From SHWC01 sp050173345 (lineage in GTDB: Bacteria; Pseudomonadota; Alphaproteobacteria; UBA828), in contig JBFXKW010000016.1 of NCBI GenBank assembly GCA_050173345.1, positions 1 through 64,000 on the forward strand: 64,000 bases of DNA, read 5' to 3'. Position 1 is the stretch's first letter. Every line of letters starts with the position of its first letter. A program made the translations under genes and the position numbers. Below, in pieces: positions 24,981 through 34,902 of this stretch. Under the pieces are notes generated by a model that was not told the origin of the DNA, did no database searches, and saw nothing but the letters and a program-made list of their open reading frames with translations.

Positions 24981-27900
24981 GCAGGTCGAGCAGCCCGGGC
25001 TGCCTCTGCGGCTCGGGCGCGGCTTCGGCGGGCGGCGGCCCTTCGGGCGGCGGCGCGCCCTCGAGCTCCGGGCCGGACGGGCCCTGAGAACGGTCGGGAT
25101 CGCCGAACACCCCGCGCAGGATCGCATCGGCGGGCGTGCCGGGTTCCGCCTTCGCGCCCTTGCGCAGCTTGAGCTGGATATTCTCGTCCTCGAGCAGGCG
25201 CTGCTTCAGGCGCTCGCCGATGCTGGCGAGCAAGGGATCGAGCCTGAACTCCCGCGACGGCTTGTCGATCGGGCCGAGGAAGCGCACCCCGAAGGGCGGC
25301 GTGCCTTGGGGCTGGTTGACGGTGAACATCGCCGTCATGTCGAGCTGCCAGCGCGGCAGGTCGGCCTCGCCGGTGATCTCGCCGACGCCGGCATCGGCCA
25401 CCAGCCTCATATCGTCGGTGCGTCCGACGCCGTTGGTGAAGCGGATCGTGCCGTCGAGCGAGCGGATCTCGGTGCGTCCCTTGGAGAGGCCGGCGCGCAC
25501 CAGCCCGCCGGCATCGCCAAGGTCGCTCAGGTTGCGCAGGCCGGCGAGCGGCTCCAGCACCGCGCCGAGGTCGATGCCTTCGATGGTGCCGTCACGGCCG
25601 CGCACCGTGATCTCGCCGTCGAGCGAGCTGACCACGGCGTATTCGCTGTTGCCGTCGGCATCGAACGCGCCGTCGAGCGAGACCCGCCCCGTGGCCGCAT
25701 CGGCCTTGCCGACCGCCCGCAGCACCGCGTCGATATCCGCCTCGGCGAGGCCGAAGCGGATGGCATAGTCGGGCTGCGCGCCGCCGGTGACGCGGCCGCT
25801 GCCGGAGAGCGCACCGTCGAACAGGCGCCCGCTCATCGTCTCGATGGTGAGCACGCCATCCTTGAGCGCCGAGGCCACGGCGAAGTTCTCCGTGAGCCAG
25901 TCGCCGAGCGCAAGACGGTCGGCCGCGATCTTGAACTCGCCATCGACCTGCTGGAGCAGATCGAGGTTGAACGGCTCGCGCGACCAGCGGGAAGGCCCGC
26001 TCGGCAAGGCGGCGGCATCCCTGCCGGCGGTGCCGGGGCCGCCGGTTGCGGCGGTCGCACCACCTCCCGAAGCGCCGCTGGCGGCAGCGCCTGATGGCGC
26101 CGACGCGCTTTTGGCCGGCGCCGCCAGCCGTGGGCTCTTGAGGTCGGCGGTGACATAGGGGCGGACGCCGCCGAAGCGGACGCCGATCGTCCCGGCGAGC
26201 TCGGTCTCGCCATAGGTGATCGATTCGGCGGCGAAATCGACCGCGTCCGGCTCGCCGCTCAAGCGCCCGCGCAGCGAGACGGGCGTCGGCGCGGCAGCCC
26301 GGCGCGGCGGCCTCGCGCCGACCAGCGAGCGCAGCGAGTCCTCGGTCGCATCCGCAAGCTCGATATCGAGGGCGAAGCGCGGCGTCTCGCGCGGCGTCTG
26401 AACGTCGCCGGCGACCGAGAGCCGGCCGGCCTCGCTCTGCAGCCCGCCGTTCAACGTGAGCGTCTGAAACGTGCCCGCCATATCGAGACCGAGCGTGGAG
26501 CGGCCGAGCGTGTCGAGCCTGAACGACGGATCGAGGCCGAGCGCGCGGCCGAGCGGCGCGAGCGAGGCGGCGCGGGCGTCGATGCGCGCCTTGAGCTGCG
26601 GCGCGTCGCCGTCCAGGCCGCGCCCCTCGCCGCTGGCGGCGAGCGCGACGCCCGCCATGTCCGCCACCTTGAGCTCGCCGATGGTCAGCACGCCGTCCCG
26701 CCATAGCGGGTTCACCTCGATCCCGGCAAGGCTCAGGTCGCGATAGCTGAGCGACTGGATGCTCAGCGTGCCCGCGATGTCGTAGCGGGACAGGGTGTCA
26801 TCCGGTGGCGCGCCGGCGTTTGCGCCGCCGCTCGATGGCGCCTCGCCGGCGCCGGCCGCTTCGTCGCCGCTCGGGGGCGGCGGGCCCGATGCCGCGGCCT
26901 CGTCCTGCGGCAGGTAGCCGTCAAGGGCAAGCCGGTCGAGGGTCAGGTTCGCGGTGATCTGGGAATGCGCCGCCGCGCTGCCGCCCGCCGCGATCGACAG
27001 CGAGCCGGCGATCGTCGAATTGTCGAGCTTGGCGTCGAGCCGGGAGATCAGGACGTTCTCGTCATCGGCCTGGATGTCCGCCGTCGCCGCGAGCCGGCGC
27101 AGCCGGTCGGCCGGCACCCTGGCAAGGTCGATGCCGAGCCAGCCGGCAAGCGCGCGGAGATTGTCGGCGCGCAGCTCGGCGGTGCCCTCGAACAGCGGCC
27201 GGTCGCGCGGGGCGCTGAGCCGGCCGGTCAGCGAGGCGCCGGCGCCGCCCGGCAGCTCGGCGGTCGCCTGGTGGATGGCGACGACGCCCCGGTCGAGCGC
27301 GATGATCGACTGCAGGGCGCGGATCACGCGGCCGCGATACTTGACCGCCTCGACGGTCAGGTTGACCGACGCCGTGAGATCGCCGGGAAGCAAGAAGCCG
27401 CCCGGCGCTGCATCGCCGGCTGCCGCCGGCCCGGCTTCACCCGGCGCGGCACGATCGGCAGGCTGCGCCGGCGCCGCCTCGCCTTGCGCCGTCAGCGCGT
27501 CAAGATCGAGGCTGTTCAGCACCAGCACCAGGTCGAGCTGGCTCGGCTCGCCCGATACGTAGGAGGCCGCGCCCGTGGCCGAGGTCTCGCCGATGCGGAG
27601 CTTGAGCTCCTTGGCATCGAAGCGGTCGGCCTCGCCCGAGACCGCGCCCTCCAGCGCGAAGGGCTGGACGAGGTCAGGCGCGCGCTCCGGCACGGCCATG
27701 CCGAGCCGCTGCACGGCCGCCTGGAAGTTCCCGCCCTCCAGCGTGAGCGTGCCGGCCGCACGGCCGGCATCAGGCTCGACCTGGCCGACGAAGCCGAGGC
27801 GGGCGGTATCGTCGTCGAGCCGGAGGGTGATGGAGACCGGCGTCGGCGCGCCGCCGCCGCCGCGCCCGAGCGTGGCCTCGAAGCCGAGCGGTGCCTCGCG

Positions 27901-28539
27901 CAGCGTCATGCTGCCGCGCGCCTGATAGGGCCCGCCCGGCTCGCGGGCGGTCGCGGTCGCTTCGATGCCATGCAGGTGCTCGACCTCGCCGGTGCGGGCA
28001 TCGCGATAGGTGACCGCGCCGTTGCTGAGCGAGACTGACTGGATGGCGGCCATCCCGACGCCGGATTCGCCCTGCGCCTCGGGCGCGGGTGCGGACTCGG
28101 GCTGCTGGCCCGGCGCCGCCTCGCCGCCGGCCTCCTCCTGTGGCGGCGCGGCCTTCGGCCCGAGATGCCAGTTGGCGGTGCCGTCCACGAGCCTCTCGAG
28201 CTCGATCACGGGGTCGATCAGATCGACCCTCACCACCTCGAGCTCGCCGCCGATCAGGGGGCCGAGCGCGAGCTCGAGATCGACCTGCTTGGCGCGCGCC
28301 ATGTCGGCGGAGCTGGCACCGGGCAAATTGGCGAGCCTGACGTCGCGCGCGACGATCTTCGGCACCGGCAGGAGGCGCACGTCGATCGGGCCGTCGATCG
28401 CGAGCCGGCGGCCGAAGCGCTCCTCGGCGCGCTCGGCGATGGTCGGCTTCAGCCCGTCCCAGCCGATCAGGAGGGGGACCACGAACAAGGCAAGCAGGAC
28501 GAGGGCGATGAAGGCCGCGACGCCATAGACGATCTTCAT
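24946..28539 (-). CDS. AsmA-family envelope protein
   Basis: 1197 aa. One N-terminal membrane anchor (VAAFIALVLLALFVVPLLI) leads into AsmA-N (GWDGLKPTIAERAEERFGRRL). A long periplasmic repeat-rich beta region follows, then AsmA-C-like segments near 900-1100 (GRLFDGALSGSGRVTGG). Several Ala/Pro/Gly linkers interrupt it (about 125-150, 350-380, 570-600 and 825-860). AsmA-like proteins help move phospholipid to, or maintain, the outer membrane. It ends in a Pro/Glu-rich tail. Confidence 0.9.
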   Translation of the reverse strand: MKIVYGVAAFIALVLLALFVVPLLIGWDGLKPTIAERAEERFGRRLAIDGPIDVRLLPVPKIVARDVRLANLPGASSADMARAKQVDLELALGPLIGGELEVVRVDLIDPVIELERLVDGTANWHLGPKAAPPQEEAGGEAAPGQQPESAPAPEAQGESGVGMAAIQSVSLSNGAVTYRDARTGEVEHLHGIEATATAREPGGPYQARGSMTLREAPLGFEATLGRGGGGAPTPVSITLRLDDDTARLGFVGQVEPDAGRAAGTLTLEGGNFQAAVQRLGMAVPERAPDLVQPFALEGAVSGEADRFDAKELKLRIGETSATGAASYVSGEPSQLDLVLVLNSLDLDALTAQGEAAPAQPADRAAPGEAGPAAAGDAAPGGFLLPGDLTASVNLTVEAVKYRGRVIRALQSIIALDRGVVAIHQATAELPGGAGASLTGRLSAPRDRPLFEGTAELRADNLRALAGWLGIDLARVPADRLRRLAATADIQADDENVLISRLDAKLDNSTIAGSLSIAAGGSAAAHSQITANLTLDRLALDGYLPQDEAAASGPPPPSGDEAAGAGEAPSSGGANAGAPPDDTLSRYDIAGTLSIQSLSYRDLSLAGIEVNPLWRDGVLTIGELKVADMAGVALAASGEGRGLDGDAPQLKARIDARAASLAPLGRALGLDPSFRLDTLGRSTLGLDMAGTFQTLTLNGGLQSEAGRLSVAGDVQTPRETPRFALDIELADATEDSLRSLVGARPPRRAAAPTPVSLRGRLSGEPDAVDFAAESITYGETELAGTIGVRFGGVRPYVTADLKSPRLAAPAKSASAPSGAAASGASGGGATAATGGPGTAGRDAAALPSGPSRWSREPFNLDLLQQVDGEFKIAADRLALGDWLTENFAVASALKDGVLTIETMSGRLFDGALSGSGRVTGGAQPDYAIRFGLAEADIDAVLRAVGKADAATGRVSLDGAFDADGNSEYAVVSSLDGEITVRGRDGTIEGIDLGAVLEPLAGLRNLSDLGDAGGLVRAGLSKGRTEIRSLDGTIRFTNGVGRTDDMRLVADAGVGEITGEADLPRWQLDMTAMFTVNQPQGTPPFGVRFLGPIDKPSREFRLDPLLASIGERLKQRLLEDENIQLKLRKGAKAEPGTPADAILRGVFGDPDRSQGPSGPELEGAPPPEGPPPAEAAPEPQRQPGLLDLLKRVVPEAPPR

Positions 28540-28701
28540 CGGCGCTTACCCTCGAATGGAAGATCGGGAGGCGCGCGGCGGCCACCCCAAACGGACAACC
28601 GGGTTAACACGGCTCGGTGTTTCGGCTAGCCTATTCTAGCGGTTCGAGCGCCCGATTGAACAGTCAAGCGGGTCGCAATCCTACGTGGAAGGCGTTTCGT
28701 C

Positions 28702-28920
28702 ATGGGCGATGTCGTCAACCTGAATCAGTACCGCAAGAAAGTGCAACGGGCCGAGAAGGAACAGCGGGCCGCCGTCAACCGCGCGCGCGCCGGCCGCAGC
28801 AAGTCCGAGCGGCGGGTGTCGCGCGGCGAGGCCGAACGGCGCGATGCCGTGCTCGACGGCAGCAAGCTCGAACGCGAGGCGGATGCCGAAAACCCGGACG
28901 ACGATCCGGACCGCGCCTGA
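28702..28920 (+). CDS. DUF4169-like small basic protein
   Basis: 72 aa. Starts MGDVVNLNQYRKKVQRAEKEQRAAVNR split by charged helix, then a highly charged, probably helical and disordered chain ending DDDPDRA. The VVNLNQYRKK start is the marker of DUF4169. GGAAGG ahead of the ATG supports translation. Function is unknown. It is followed closely by the thioesterase gene. Confidence 0.75.
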   Translation: MGDVVNLNQYRKKVQRAEKEQRAAVNRARAGRSKSERRVSRGEAERRDAVLDGSKLEREADAENPDDDPDRA

Positions 28921-28946
28921 GCCGCTGAGCGCCTTCGTTGCCGCCG

Positions 28947-29438
28947 ATGGACGAAGCGCCGTCTCCCCGCCTGCTCTGCACGCACACCGATCGCGTGATC
29001 CCGGCCTGGATCGACTATAACGGCCATATGAACGTGGCCCACTACGTCGTACTCATGGATCGCGCGATGGACGGCTTCCTCGACTACATCGGCCTTGGCC
29101 AGAGCTATCTCAAGGCCGAGAACAAGTCGGCGTTCGCGCTGGACGTTCGCATCAGCTATCGCCGCGAGCTGCTCGTCGATACCCCGGTGCGCTGCCTCTC
29201 GCAGCTTTTCGATTACGACGCCAAGCGAATCCAGGTCGGGCACTACGTCACCCACGCGACGGAAGGCTGGGCCGCCGCATATTCAGAGTGGGTCGGCGCG
29301 CATATCGACATGACGATCCGCCGGACCGCGCCGATGCCGCAGGCGGCGGCCGAGAAGCTCGCTACGATCCTGGCCGCGCACAAGGACATCCCGCGGCCCG
29401 CCGCGCTCGCACGCCCGTTCGGGCTGGGCCGGGTTTGA
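28947..29438 (+). CDS. Thioesterase (hotdog fold)
   Basis: 163 aa. PAWIDYNGHMNVAHYVVLMDRA is the 4-hydroxybenzoyl-CoA thioesterase-type motif, with the catalytic Asp in DYNGHMN. ALDVRISYRRELLVDTPVR forms the central strand. It resembles the acyl-CoA thioesterases found with carnitine dehydrogenases, but no carnitine gene adjoins. The ATG is preferred over a TTG three codons earlier. Confidence 0.85.
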   Translation: MDEAPSPRLLCTHTDRVIPAWIDYNGHMNVAHYVVLMDRAMDGFLDYIGLGQSYLKAENKSAFALDVRISYRRELLVDTPVRCLSQLFDYDAKRIQVGHYVTHATEGWAAAYSEWVGAHIDMTIRRTAPMPQAAAEKLATILAAHKDIPRPAALARPFGLGRV

Positions 29439-29442
29439 AGCG

Positions 29443-29958
29443 ATGAAACGGCGGCCTTGCCGCGCCATGCATCTCGGGCTCGCGGCGCTGCTCGGCCTTG
29501 CGCTCGCGCCGGCGGCCGCCGCGGCCGGCTGCTTCGATGCGCCCGCACCCGGCGTCGAATGGCAGCGCTGCCTGTTCGACGGGACCGACCTGCAGGGCCG
29601 CGACCTGACGGGCGCAAACCTGCGCGAGGGCTCGTTCTCGCGCGCCAACCTCTCGAACGCGATCCTCAACGGTGCGGACGCGCGGCGCGCCAGGTTCGTC
29701 ACCGCCAATCTGAGCGGCGCGGACTTCCAGGATGCGCGCCTGTTCGAGACCGACCTCACCAAGGCGACGCTGACCGACGCGAACCTGCGCGGCGCGGATT
29801 TGCGCGGGGCGCGCTTCTTCCGCTCCGACCTGCGCCGCGCCGACCTGACCGGCGCGAAGATCGAACGCGCCTCGTTTCTGAACGCCGACCTGAGCGGCGC
29901 GATCTGGGTCGACGGCACCAAGGTCTGCGCCGAAGGATCCATCGGCCAATGCAGCTAG
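29443..29958 (+). CDS. Secreted pentapeptide-repeat protein
   Basis: 171 aa. An N-terminal signal peptide (MHLGLAALLGLALAPAAAAAG region) precedes about 18 A(D/N)LxX repeats such as GTDLQGRDLTGANLREGSFS and ANLSGADFQDARLFETDLT. These fold as a right-handed quadrilateral helix. Four cysteines frame the repeat block, two at each end, and may form disulfides. Role unknown. It starts four bases after the thioesterase stop. Confidence 0.85.
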   Translation: MKRRPCRAMHLGLAALLGLALAPAAAAAGCFDAPAPGVEWQRCLFDGTDLQGRDLTGANLREGSFSRANLSNAILNGADARRARFVTANLSGADFQDARLFETDLTKATLTDANLRGADLRGARFFRSDLRRADLTGAKIERASFLNADLSGAIWVDGTKVCAEGSIGQCS

Positions 29959-29988
29959 CCGTCATGGCGGCTTTCGGGTAGCGCCGCC

Positions 29989-31572
29989 ATGAACACATGG
30001 CCGCTTCTCCTGCTTCTTCTCGGCATCGCCGTGCTGCTGGCATGGGGCGCGCGGCGCATCCAGGTGCCGATCCCGATCGTGCTGGTGCTCGGCGGGCTCG
30101 CCCTCGCCTTCGTGCCGGGCCTGCCGACCATCGACATCGACCCGCACCTGATCCTCCTGCTGGTGCTGCCGCCGATCCTGTTCCAGGCGGCGATCTTCAT
30201 GCCCTGGCGCGAGTTCCGCGCGAACCTGCGGCCGATCTCGATGCTCGCCGTCGGCTTGGTCGTGGCCACCACCGGCGCGGTCGCGGTCGCCGCCTACTAC
30301 CTGATCCCGGATCTCGGCTGGGGCGCCGCCTTCGTGCTCGGCGCCATCGTCTCGCCGCCGGACGCGGTCGCCGCGGCCGCCATCTTCAGCCGGCTGCGCA
30401 TCAACCGGCGCATCGTCGTGCTGCTCGAAGGCGAGAGCCTGGTCAACGACGCGACCGGCCTCGTCGTCTACAAGTTCGCGGTCGCGGCCGTGATGACCGG
30501 TGCCTTCTCGATCGGCGATGCCACGCTCGAGTTCCTCGGCGTCGCCGCCGGCGGCATCGCGATCGGCGCGGTGCTCGGCTACGGCTTCATCATGGTCAAC
30601 CGCCGCATCGGCGACAGCATGATCGAGATCACCCTCTCGATCCTGTTCGCCTATGCCATCTACCTGCTCGCGGAATATGCCCACACCTCGGGCGTGCTCG
30701 CGGTGGTGACGGCAGGGCTGATGCGCGGCTGGCACGGACCGGAGGTGTTCTCTGCGCGCACCCGCATGCAGGCAGCCGCGGTGTGGGACACGCTGATCTT
30801 CCTGCTCAACGGCTTCGTCTTCGTGCTGATCGGGCTCGAACTCAGGCGGGTGTTCGACGGCCTGGTCGGGTTCAGCTGGAGCGAGCTGATCCTCTATTCG
30901 CTCGCGGTCGCCGCGGTGGCCATCGCGGCACGCATCGCATGGGTGTTCGCGGGCTCGTACCTGACGAGAGTTTTCCTGAAGCGCCTGCGCGAGTGGGAGG
31001 AGCCGATCAGCTGGCGCAACACCGCGATCATGAGCTGGTGCGGCATGCGCGGCATCGTCTCGCTCGCGGCGGCGCTCGCCCTGCCCTTCGTCACCGAGAC
31101 CTACATCTACTTCCCGCACCGCGACCTGATCATCTTCCTCACCTTCGTCGTCATCGTGGTCTCGCTCGTCTTCCAGGGCCTGACGCTGGCGCCGCTGATC
31201 CGCTGGCTACGGGCGGGCGTGATGAGCGACGAGACGGAGCAGGAGCATCTCGCCCGCCTCAAGGTCGCCTTCGCGGCGATCGAGGAGATCAAGCGCTATG
31301 CCGCGGAGCATGAGCTGCCGGCCGAGTTCGTCGAACCGGTGCGCAAGGAATATTCCGCCCGCCTGAAGCAGGAGCGCTTGGTCGGCCTGGCCGCCGGCGG
31401 CTTCGACGAGGAAACCCGCCTGCTGCGCATGGCCGCCGTGAGCGCGGAACGCAAGCGCCTCGTCAAGCTGCATCGCGAACGCCAGATCGGCGACGAGGTG
31501 CTGCGGCGCATCCAGCACGAGCTCGACATCGAGGAACTCCGGCTCACGCCGCAATCGGGGCAGGCGCATTAG
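29989..31572 (+). CDS. Na+/H+ antiporter, CPA1 (NhaP/NHE) family
   Basis: 527 aa. About 12 membrane helices lie in residues 1-410. The ion-site motifs are SPPDAVAAAAIF and LLEGESLVNDATGLV. Then follow IMSWCGMRGIVSLAAALALP and a hydrophilic C-terminal domain of about 110 residues with a conserved YxxR-rich helix bundle. It exchanges Na+ or K+ for H+ across the inner membrane. Confidence 0.92.
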   Translation: MNTWPLLLLLLGIAVLLAWGARRIQVPIPIVLVLGGLALAFVPGLPTIDIDPHLILLLVLPPILFQAAIFMPWREFRANLRPISMLAVGLVVATTGAVAVAAYYLIPDLGWGAAFVLGAIVSPPDAVAAAAIFSRLRINRRIVVLLEGESLVNDATGLVVYKFAVAAVMTGAFSIGDATLEFLGVAAGGIAIGAVLGYGFIMVNRRIGDSMIEITLSILFAYAIYLLAEYAHTSGVLAVVTAGLMRGWHGPEVFSARTRMQAAAVWDTLIFLLNGFVFVLIGLELRRVFDGLVGFSWSELILYSLAVAAVAIAARIAWVFAGSYLTRVFLKRLREWEEPISWRNTAIMSWCGMRGIVSLAAALALPFVTETYIYFPHRDLIIFLTFVVIVVSLVFQGLTLAPLIRWLRAGVMSDETEQEHLARLKVAFAAIEEIKRYAAEHELPAEFVEPVRKEYSARLKQERLVGLAAGGFDEETRLLRMAAVSAERKRLVKLHRERQIGDEVLRRIQHELDIEELRLTPQSGQAH

Positions 31573-31629
31573 CAAGGCGGGCAACGCCGCCCCATGTTAT
31601 AAAGGCAGCGAATCGTACAGCCCGGATCG

Positions 31630-33930
31630 ATGTCAGACCCGTTCGACCTTTCAGAGCTCAGCGGCCTCGCCGAGGCGCCGGCCGGCAGCTATGCCGCGCC
31701 CCCTCCCGCACCCCGCTACATGGACGCGCTCAATCCCGAGCAGCGCGAAGCGGTCGAGGCGACCGAGGGGCCGGTGCTCGTGCTGGCGGGCGCCGGCACC
31801 GGCAAGACCCGCGTGCTGACCACGCGGCTCGCCCACATCATCGACCAGCGCCTCGCCTATCCGAGCCAGATCCTCGCCGTCACCTTCACCAACAAGGCGG
31901 CGCGCGAGATGATCGAGCGCGTCGCGCGGCTGCTCGGCCGCCCGGTCGAGGGCATGTGGCTCGGCACCTTCCATGCCATGGCCGCGCGCATCCTGCGCCG
32001 CCACGCCGAGGCGGTCGGCCTTCGGCCGGACTTCACCATCCTCGATGCCGACGACCAGATCCGCCTCCTGAAGCAGCTCCTGCAGGGCGCCGACATCGAC
32101 GAGAAACGCTGGCCGGCGCGCTCGCTCTCGATCGTGATCCAGCGCTGGAAGGACCGCGGGCTGACGCCGGGCCGCGTCGAGAACACCGACGGCGTCGAGT
32201 TCGCCAATGGCCGCGGCGGCAAACTCTATGCCGCCTACCAGGAACGCCTGAAGACCGTCAACGCGGCCGATTTCGGCGACCTGCTGCTGCACAACCTGAC
32301 GCTGTTCCAGGGCCAGCCCGACGTGCTCGCCGACTATCAGCGCCGCTTCCGCTACATCCTGGTCGACGAGTACCAGGACACCAACGTCGCGCAGTATCTC
32401 TGGCTGCGCCTGCTCGCGCAGGGCCGCAGCAACATCTGCTGCGTCGGCGACGACGACCAGTCGATCTATGGCTGGCGCGGCGCCGAGGTCGGCAACATCC
32501 TGCGCTTCGAGGAGGATTTCCCGGGCGCCAAGGTGATCCGGCTCGAACGCAACTACCGCTCGACCGGGCACATCCTGGGCGCGGCATCGGGCCTGATCGC
32601 GCAGAACGCCGGGCGGCTCGGCAAGACGCTGTGGACCGAGGGCGCCGCCGGCGAGCCGGTGCGCATCACAGGCACCTGGGACGGCGATGCCGAGGCGCGC
32701 CGCGTCGGCGAGGAGGTCGAGCGGCTGATGCGCGCCGGCGAGCGGCGCAGCCAGATGGCGGTCCTGGTGCGCGCCGGCTTCCAGACCCGCGCCTTCGAGG
32801 AGCGCTTCCTTACCATCGGCCTGCCCTACCGCGTGATCGGCGGCATGCGCTTCTACGAGCGGCAGGAGATCAGGGACGCGATCGCCTATATCCGCGTGCT
32901 GATGCAGCCCGACGACGACCTCGCCTTCGAGCGCATCGTCAACCTGCCGAAGCGCGGCCTCGGCGAGGTCGCGATGCAGGCGGCGCACGGCCTCGCCCGC
33001 GCGCGCGGCAGCTCGCTCTACCGCGCCGCCGAGGCATTAGTCGAAACGGACGAGCTGAAGCCCAAGCCGCGCCAGGCGCTCGCCGACCTGATCGCCGCGT
33101 TCGCGCGCTGGCGTGCGGCGCTCGCCGAAACGCCGCATGTCGAGGTGGTCGAGCGCATGCTCGACGAATCCGGCTATACCGAGATGTGGCAGACCGACAA
33201 GTCGCCGCAGGCGCCGGGACGGCTCGAGAACCTGAAGGAGCTGGTCGCCGCGCTCGAGGAGTTCGAATCGCTCGGCGCCTTCCTCGAGCATGTCAGCCTG
33301 GTGATGGACCGCGACGAAGGCGAGGCCGGCGACATGGTCAACGTCATGACCTTGCACGCCGCCAAGGGCCTCGAGTTCGACAGCGTGTTCCTGCCCGGCT
33401 GGGAGGAGGGCCTGTTCCCGCACCAGCTCTCGCTCGACGAGAAGGGCGCGGCCGGCCTCGAGGAGGAGCGCCGGCTCGCCTATGTCGGGCTGACACGCGC
33501 GCGCAAGCGCGCCCATATCCTGTTCGCCGCCAACCGGCGGGTCTACAACCAGTGGGTCAGCGCGATCCCGTCCCGCTTCATCGACGAGCTGCCGCCCGAC
33601 CATGTCGAGGCGGACAGCGAGATGACCAATGGCGGCGCGGCGCGGAGCACGACGGAGGCGGACGACATCCCGTTCGGCTGGCAGGGCGACCGCGGCATGC
33701 GGGCCGAGGCCGCCGAGCGCTTCGCCAGGGCACGCGCGCCCGCGTTCGATGCCGCGCCGAAGCGCATGCAGGTAAAACCGAAAGAGAGCGCCTTCGCCGT
33801 CGGCACGCGCGTCTTCCATCAGAAGTTCGGCTATGGCCGCGTCAAGACGGTCGACGGCAACAAGCTCGAAATCGCCTTCGACAAGGCCGGCACCAAGAAG
33901 GTGATCGACAGCTTTGTCGTCGCCGCCTGA
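31630..33930 (+). CDS. uvrD: UvrD/PcrA-type superfamily 1 DNA helicase
   Basis: 766 aa. Walker A AGAGTGKT (53-60), DEYQDTN (motif II), GDDDQSIYGWRGA (III), LERNYRS (IV), VMTLHAAKGLEF (V) and YVGLTRA(RK) (VI) are all intact. The C-terminal Tudor-like tail (GTRVFHQKFGYGRVKTVDG) binds RNA polymerase in UvrD/PcrA. It unwinds DNA in excision and mismatch repair. The next gene starts inside its end. Confidence 0.93.
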   Translation: MSDPFDLSELSGLAEAPAGSYAAPPPAPRYMDALNPEQREAVEATEGPVLVLAGAGTGKTRVLTTRLAHIIDQRLAYPSQILAVTFTNKAAREMIERVARLLGRPVEGMWLGTFHAMAARILRRHAEAVGLRPDFTILDADDQIRLLKQLLQGADIDEKRWPARSLSIVIQRWKDRGLTPGRVENTDGVEFANGRGGKLYAAYQERLKTVNAADFGDLLLHNLTLFQGQPDVLADYQRRFRYILVDEYQDTNVAQYLWLRLLAQGRSNICCVGDDDQSIYGWRGAEVGNILRFEEDFPGAKVIRLERNYRSTGHILGAASGLIAQNAGRLGKTLWTEGAAGEPVRITGTWDGDAEARRVGEEVERLMRAGERRSQMAVLVRAGFQTRAFEERFLTIGLPYRVIGGMRFYERQEIRDAIAYIRVLMQPDDDLAFERIVNLPKRGLGEVAMQAAHGLARARGSSLYRAAEALVETDELKPKPRQALADLIAAFARWRAALAETPHVEVVERMLDESGYTEMWQTDKSPQAPGRLENLKELVAALEEFESLGAFLEHVSLVMDRDEGEAGDMVNVMTLHAAKGLEFDSVFLPGWEEGLFPHQLSLDEKGAAGLEEERRLAYVGLTRARKRAHILFAANRRVYNQWVSAIPSRFIDELPPDHVEADSEMTNGGAARSTTEADDIPFGWQGDRGMRAEAAERFARARAPAFDAAPKRMQVKPKESAFAVGTRVFHQKFGYGRVKTVDGNKLEIAFDKAGTKKVIDSFVVAA

Positions 33931-34861
33931 GCCGGCCGAGGCGACGCGCGCGCCGTGGCAGGTCTCGATCCTGCTGCGCTTCGACAGCCTGCCGCAGATC
34001 GAGGCCGCCTTGGAGCCGCTGGCGGACGCGGTGCTCACCGAGGCGGTGCGCGAGGCGCATCCGCTGGAACATCGCCCCGACGATACCTGGCGGCTGCGCG
34101 CCATCGCGCCGGACAGGGCGTCGGCCGCCCGCATCGCCAAGAAGGCGCGGCGGCTGCTCGCGCTCAACGGCCTGCCGACCGATCAGGTCGATGCCTCGCC
34201 CCTGCCCGATATCGACTGGGCCGCCCATGTCGAGCACGACCAGCCGCCGGTCAGGCTCGGGCGTTTTCTCGTTCACGCCTCGCACCATGCGGTCGATCCG
34301 CTCGGCCATGTGGCCTTGCGCATCGAGGCGGGCATCGCGTTCGGCTCCGGCCGGCATCCGACCACGCAAGGCTGCCTGCGCCTGATCGAACGCACTGCCC
34401 GGCGGGGCTTCCGCGTGCGCCGCGCGCTCGACCTCGGCACCGGTTCCGGCATCCTCGCGGTCGCGATCGCGACGCTGTGGCGGCGCCCGGTGATCGCCTC
34501 CGACATCGACCCGCACGCGGTGCTGATGAGCGCCGCCGCGGCGAAGGCCAATCACGTCGCCCGCTGGATCCGTCCGGCGCTCGGCCGTTGCCTCGAAGCG
34601 CGCACGGTACGGGACAGCGCGCCCTACGACCTGATCTGCGCCAACATCCTGGCGGGGCCGCTGGTCTCGCTCGCGCCGGGGCTCTGCCGCGTGCTCGCGG
34701 GCGGCGGGCTGCTCATCCTCTCCGGCATCCTGACGCGCCAGGAGAGTGCCGTGCTCGCGGCCTATCGCGTGCAGGGCCTTGCGCTCAAGCGGCGCGTCGT
34801 CGAGGGTGAGTGGACGACGCTCGCGCTCGGCCGCGGCCCGCGCCGGGCGGGCTGGCCGTGA
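33914..34861 (+). CDS. prmA: Ribosomal protein L11 methyltransferase
   Basis: 315 aa. The SAM motif is DLGTGSGILAVAIA, with GSGRHPTTQGCLRLIE before it and DLICANILAGPLVSLAP after it, all diagnostic of PrmA. The N-terminal substrate-recognition domain is degenerate but present. TTG start inside the helicase gene (17-base overlap) fits coupling, and no better start follows. Confidence 0.9.
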   Translation: MSSPPEPAEATRAPWQVSILLRFDSLPQIEAALEPLADAVLTEAVREAHPLEHRPDDTWRLRAIAPDRASAARIAKKARRLLALNGLPTDQVDASPLPDIDWAAHVEHDQPPVRLGRFLVHASHHAVDPLGHVALRIEAGIAFGSGRHPTTQGCLRLIERTARRGFRVRRALDLGTGSGILAVAIATLWRRPVIASDIDPHAVLMSAAAAKANHVARWIRPALGRCLEARTVRDSAPYDLICANILAGPLVSLAPGLCRVLAGGGLLILSGILTRQESAVLAAYRVQGLALKRRVVEGEWTTLALGRGPRRAGWP

Positions 34862-34902
34862 GCGGCGGCCGCTCTAGTTTCGCCTAGGCGAGGATCGAAA
34901 CC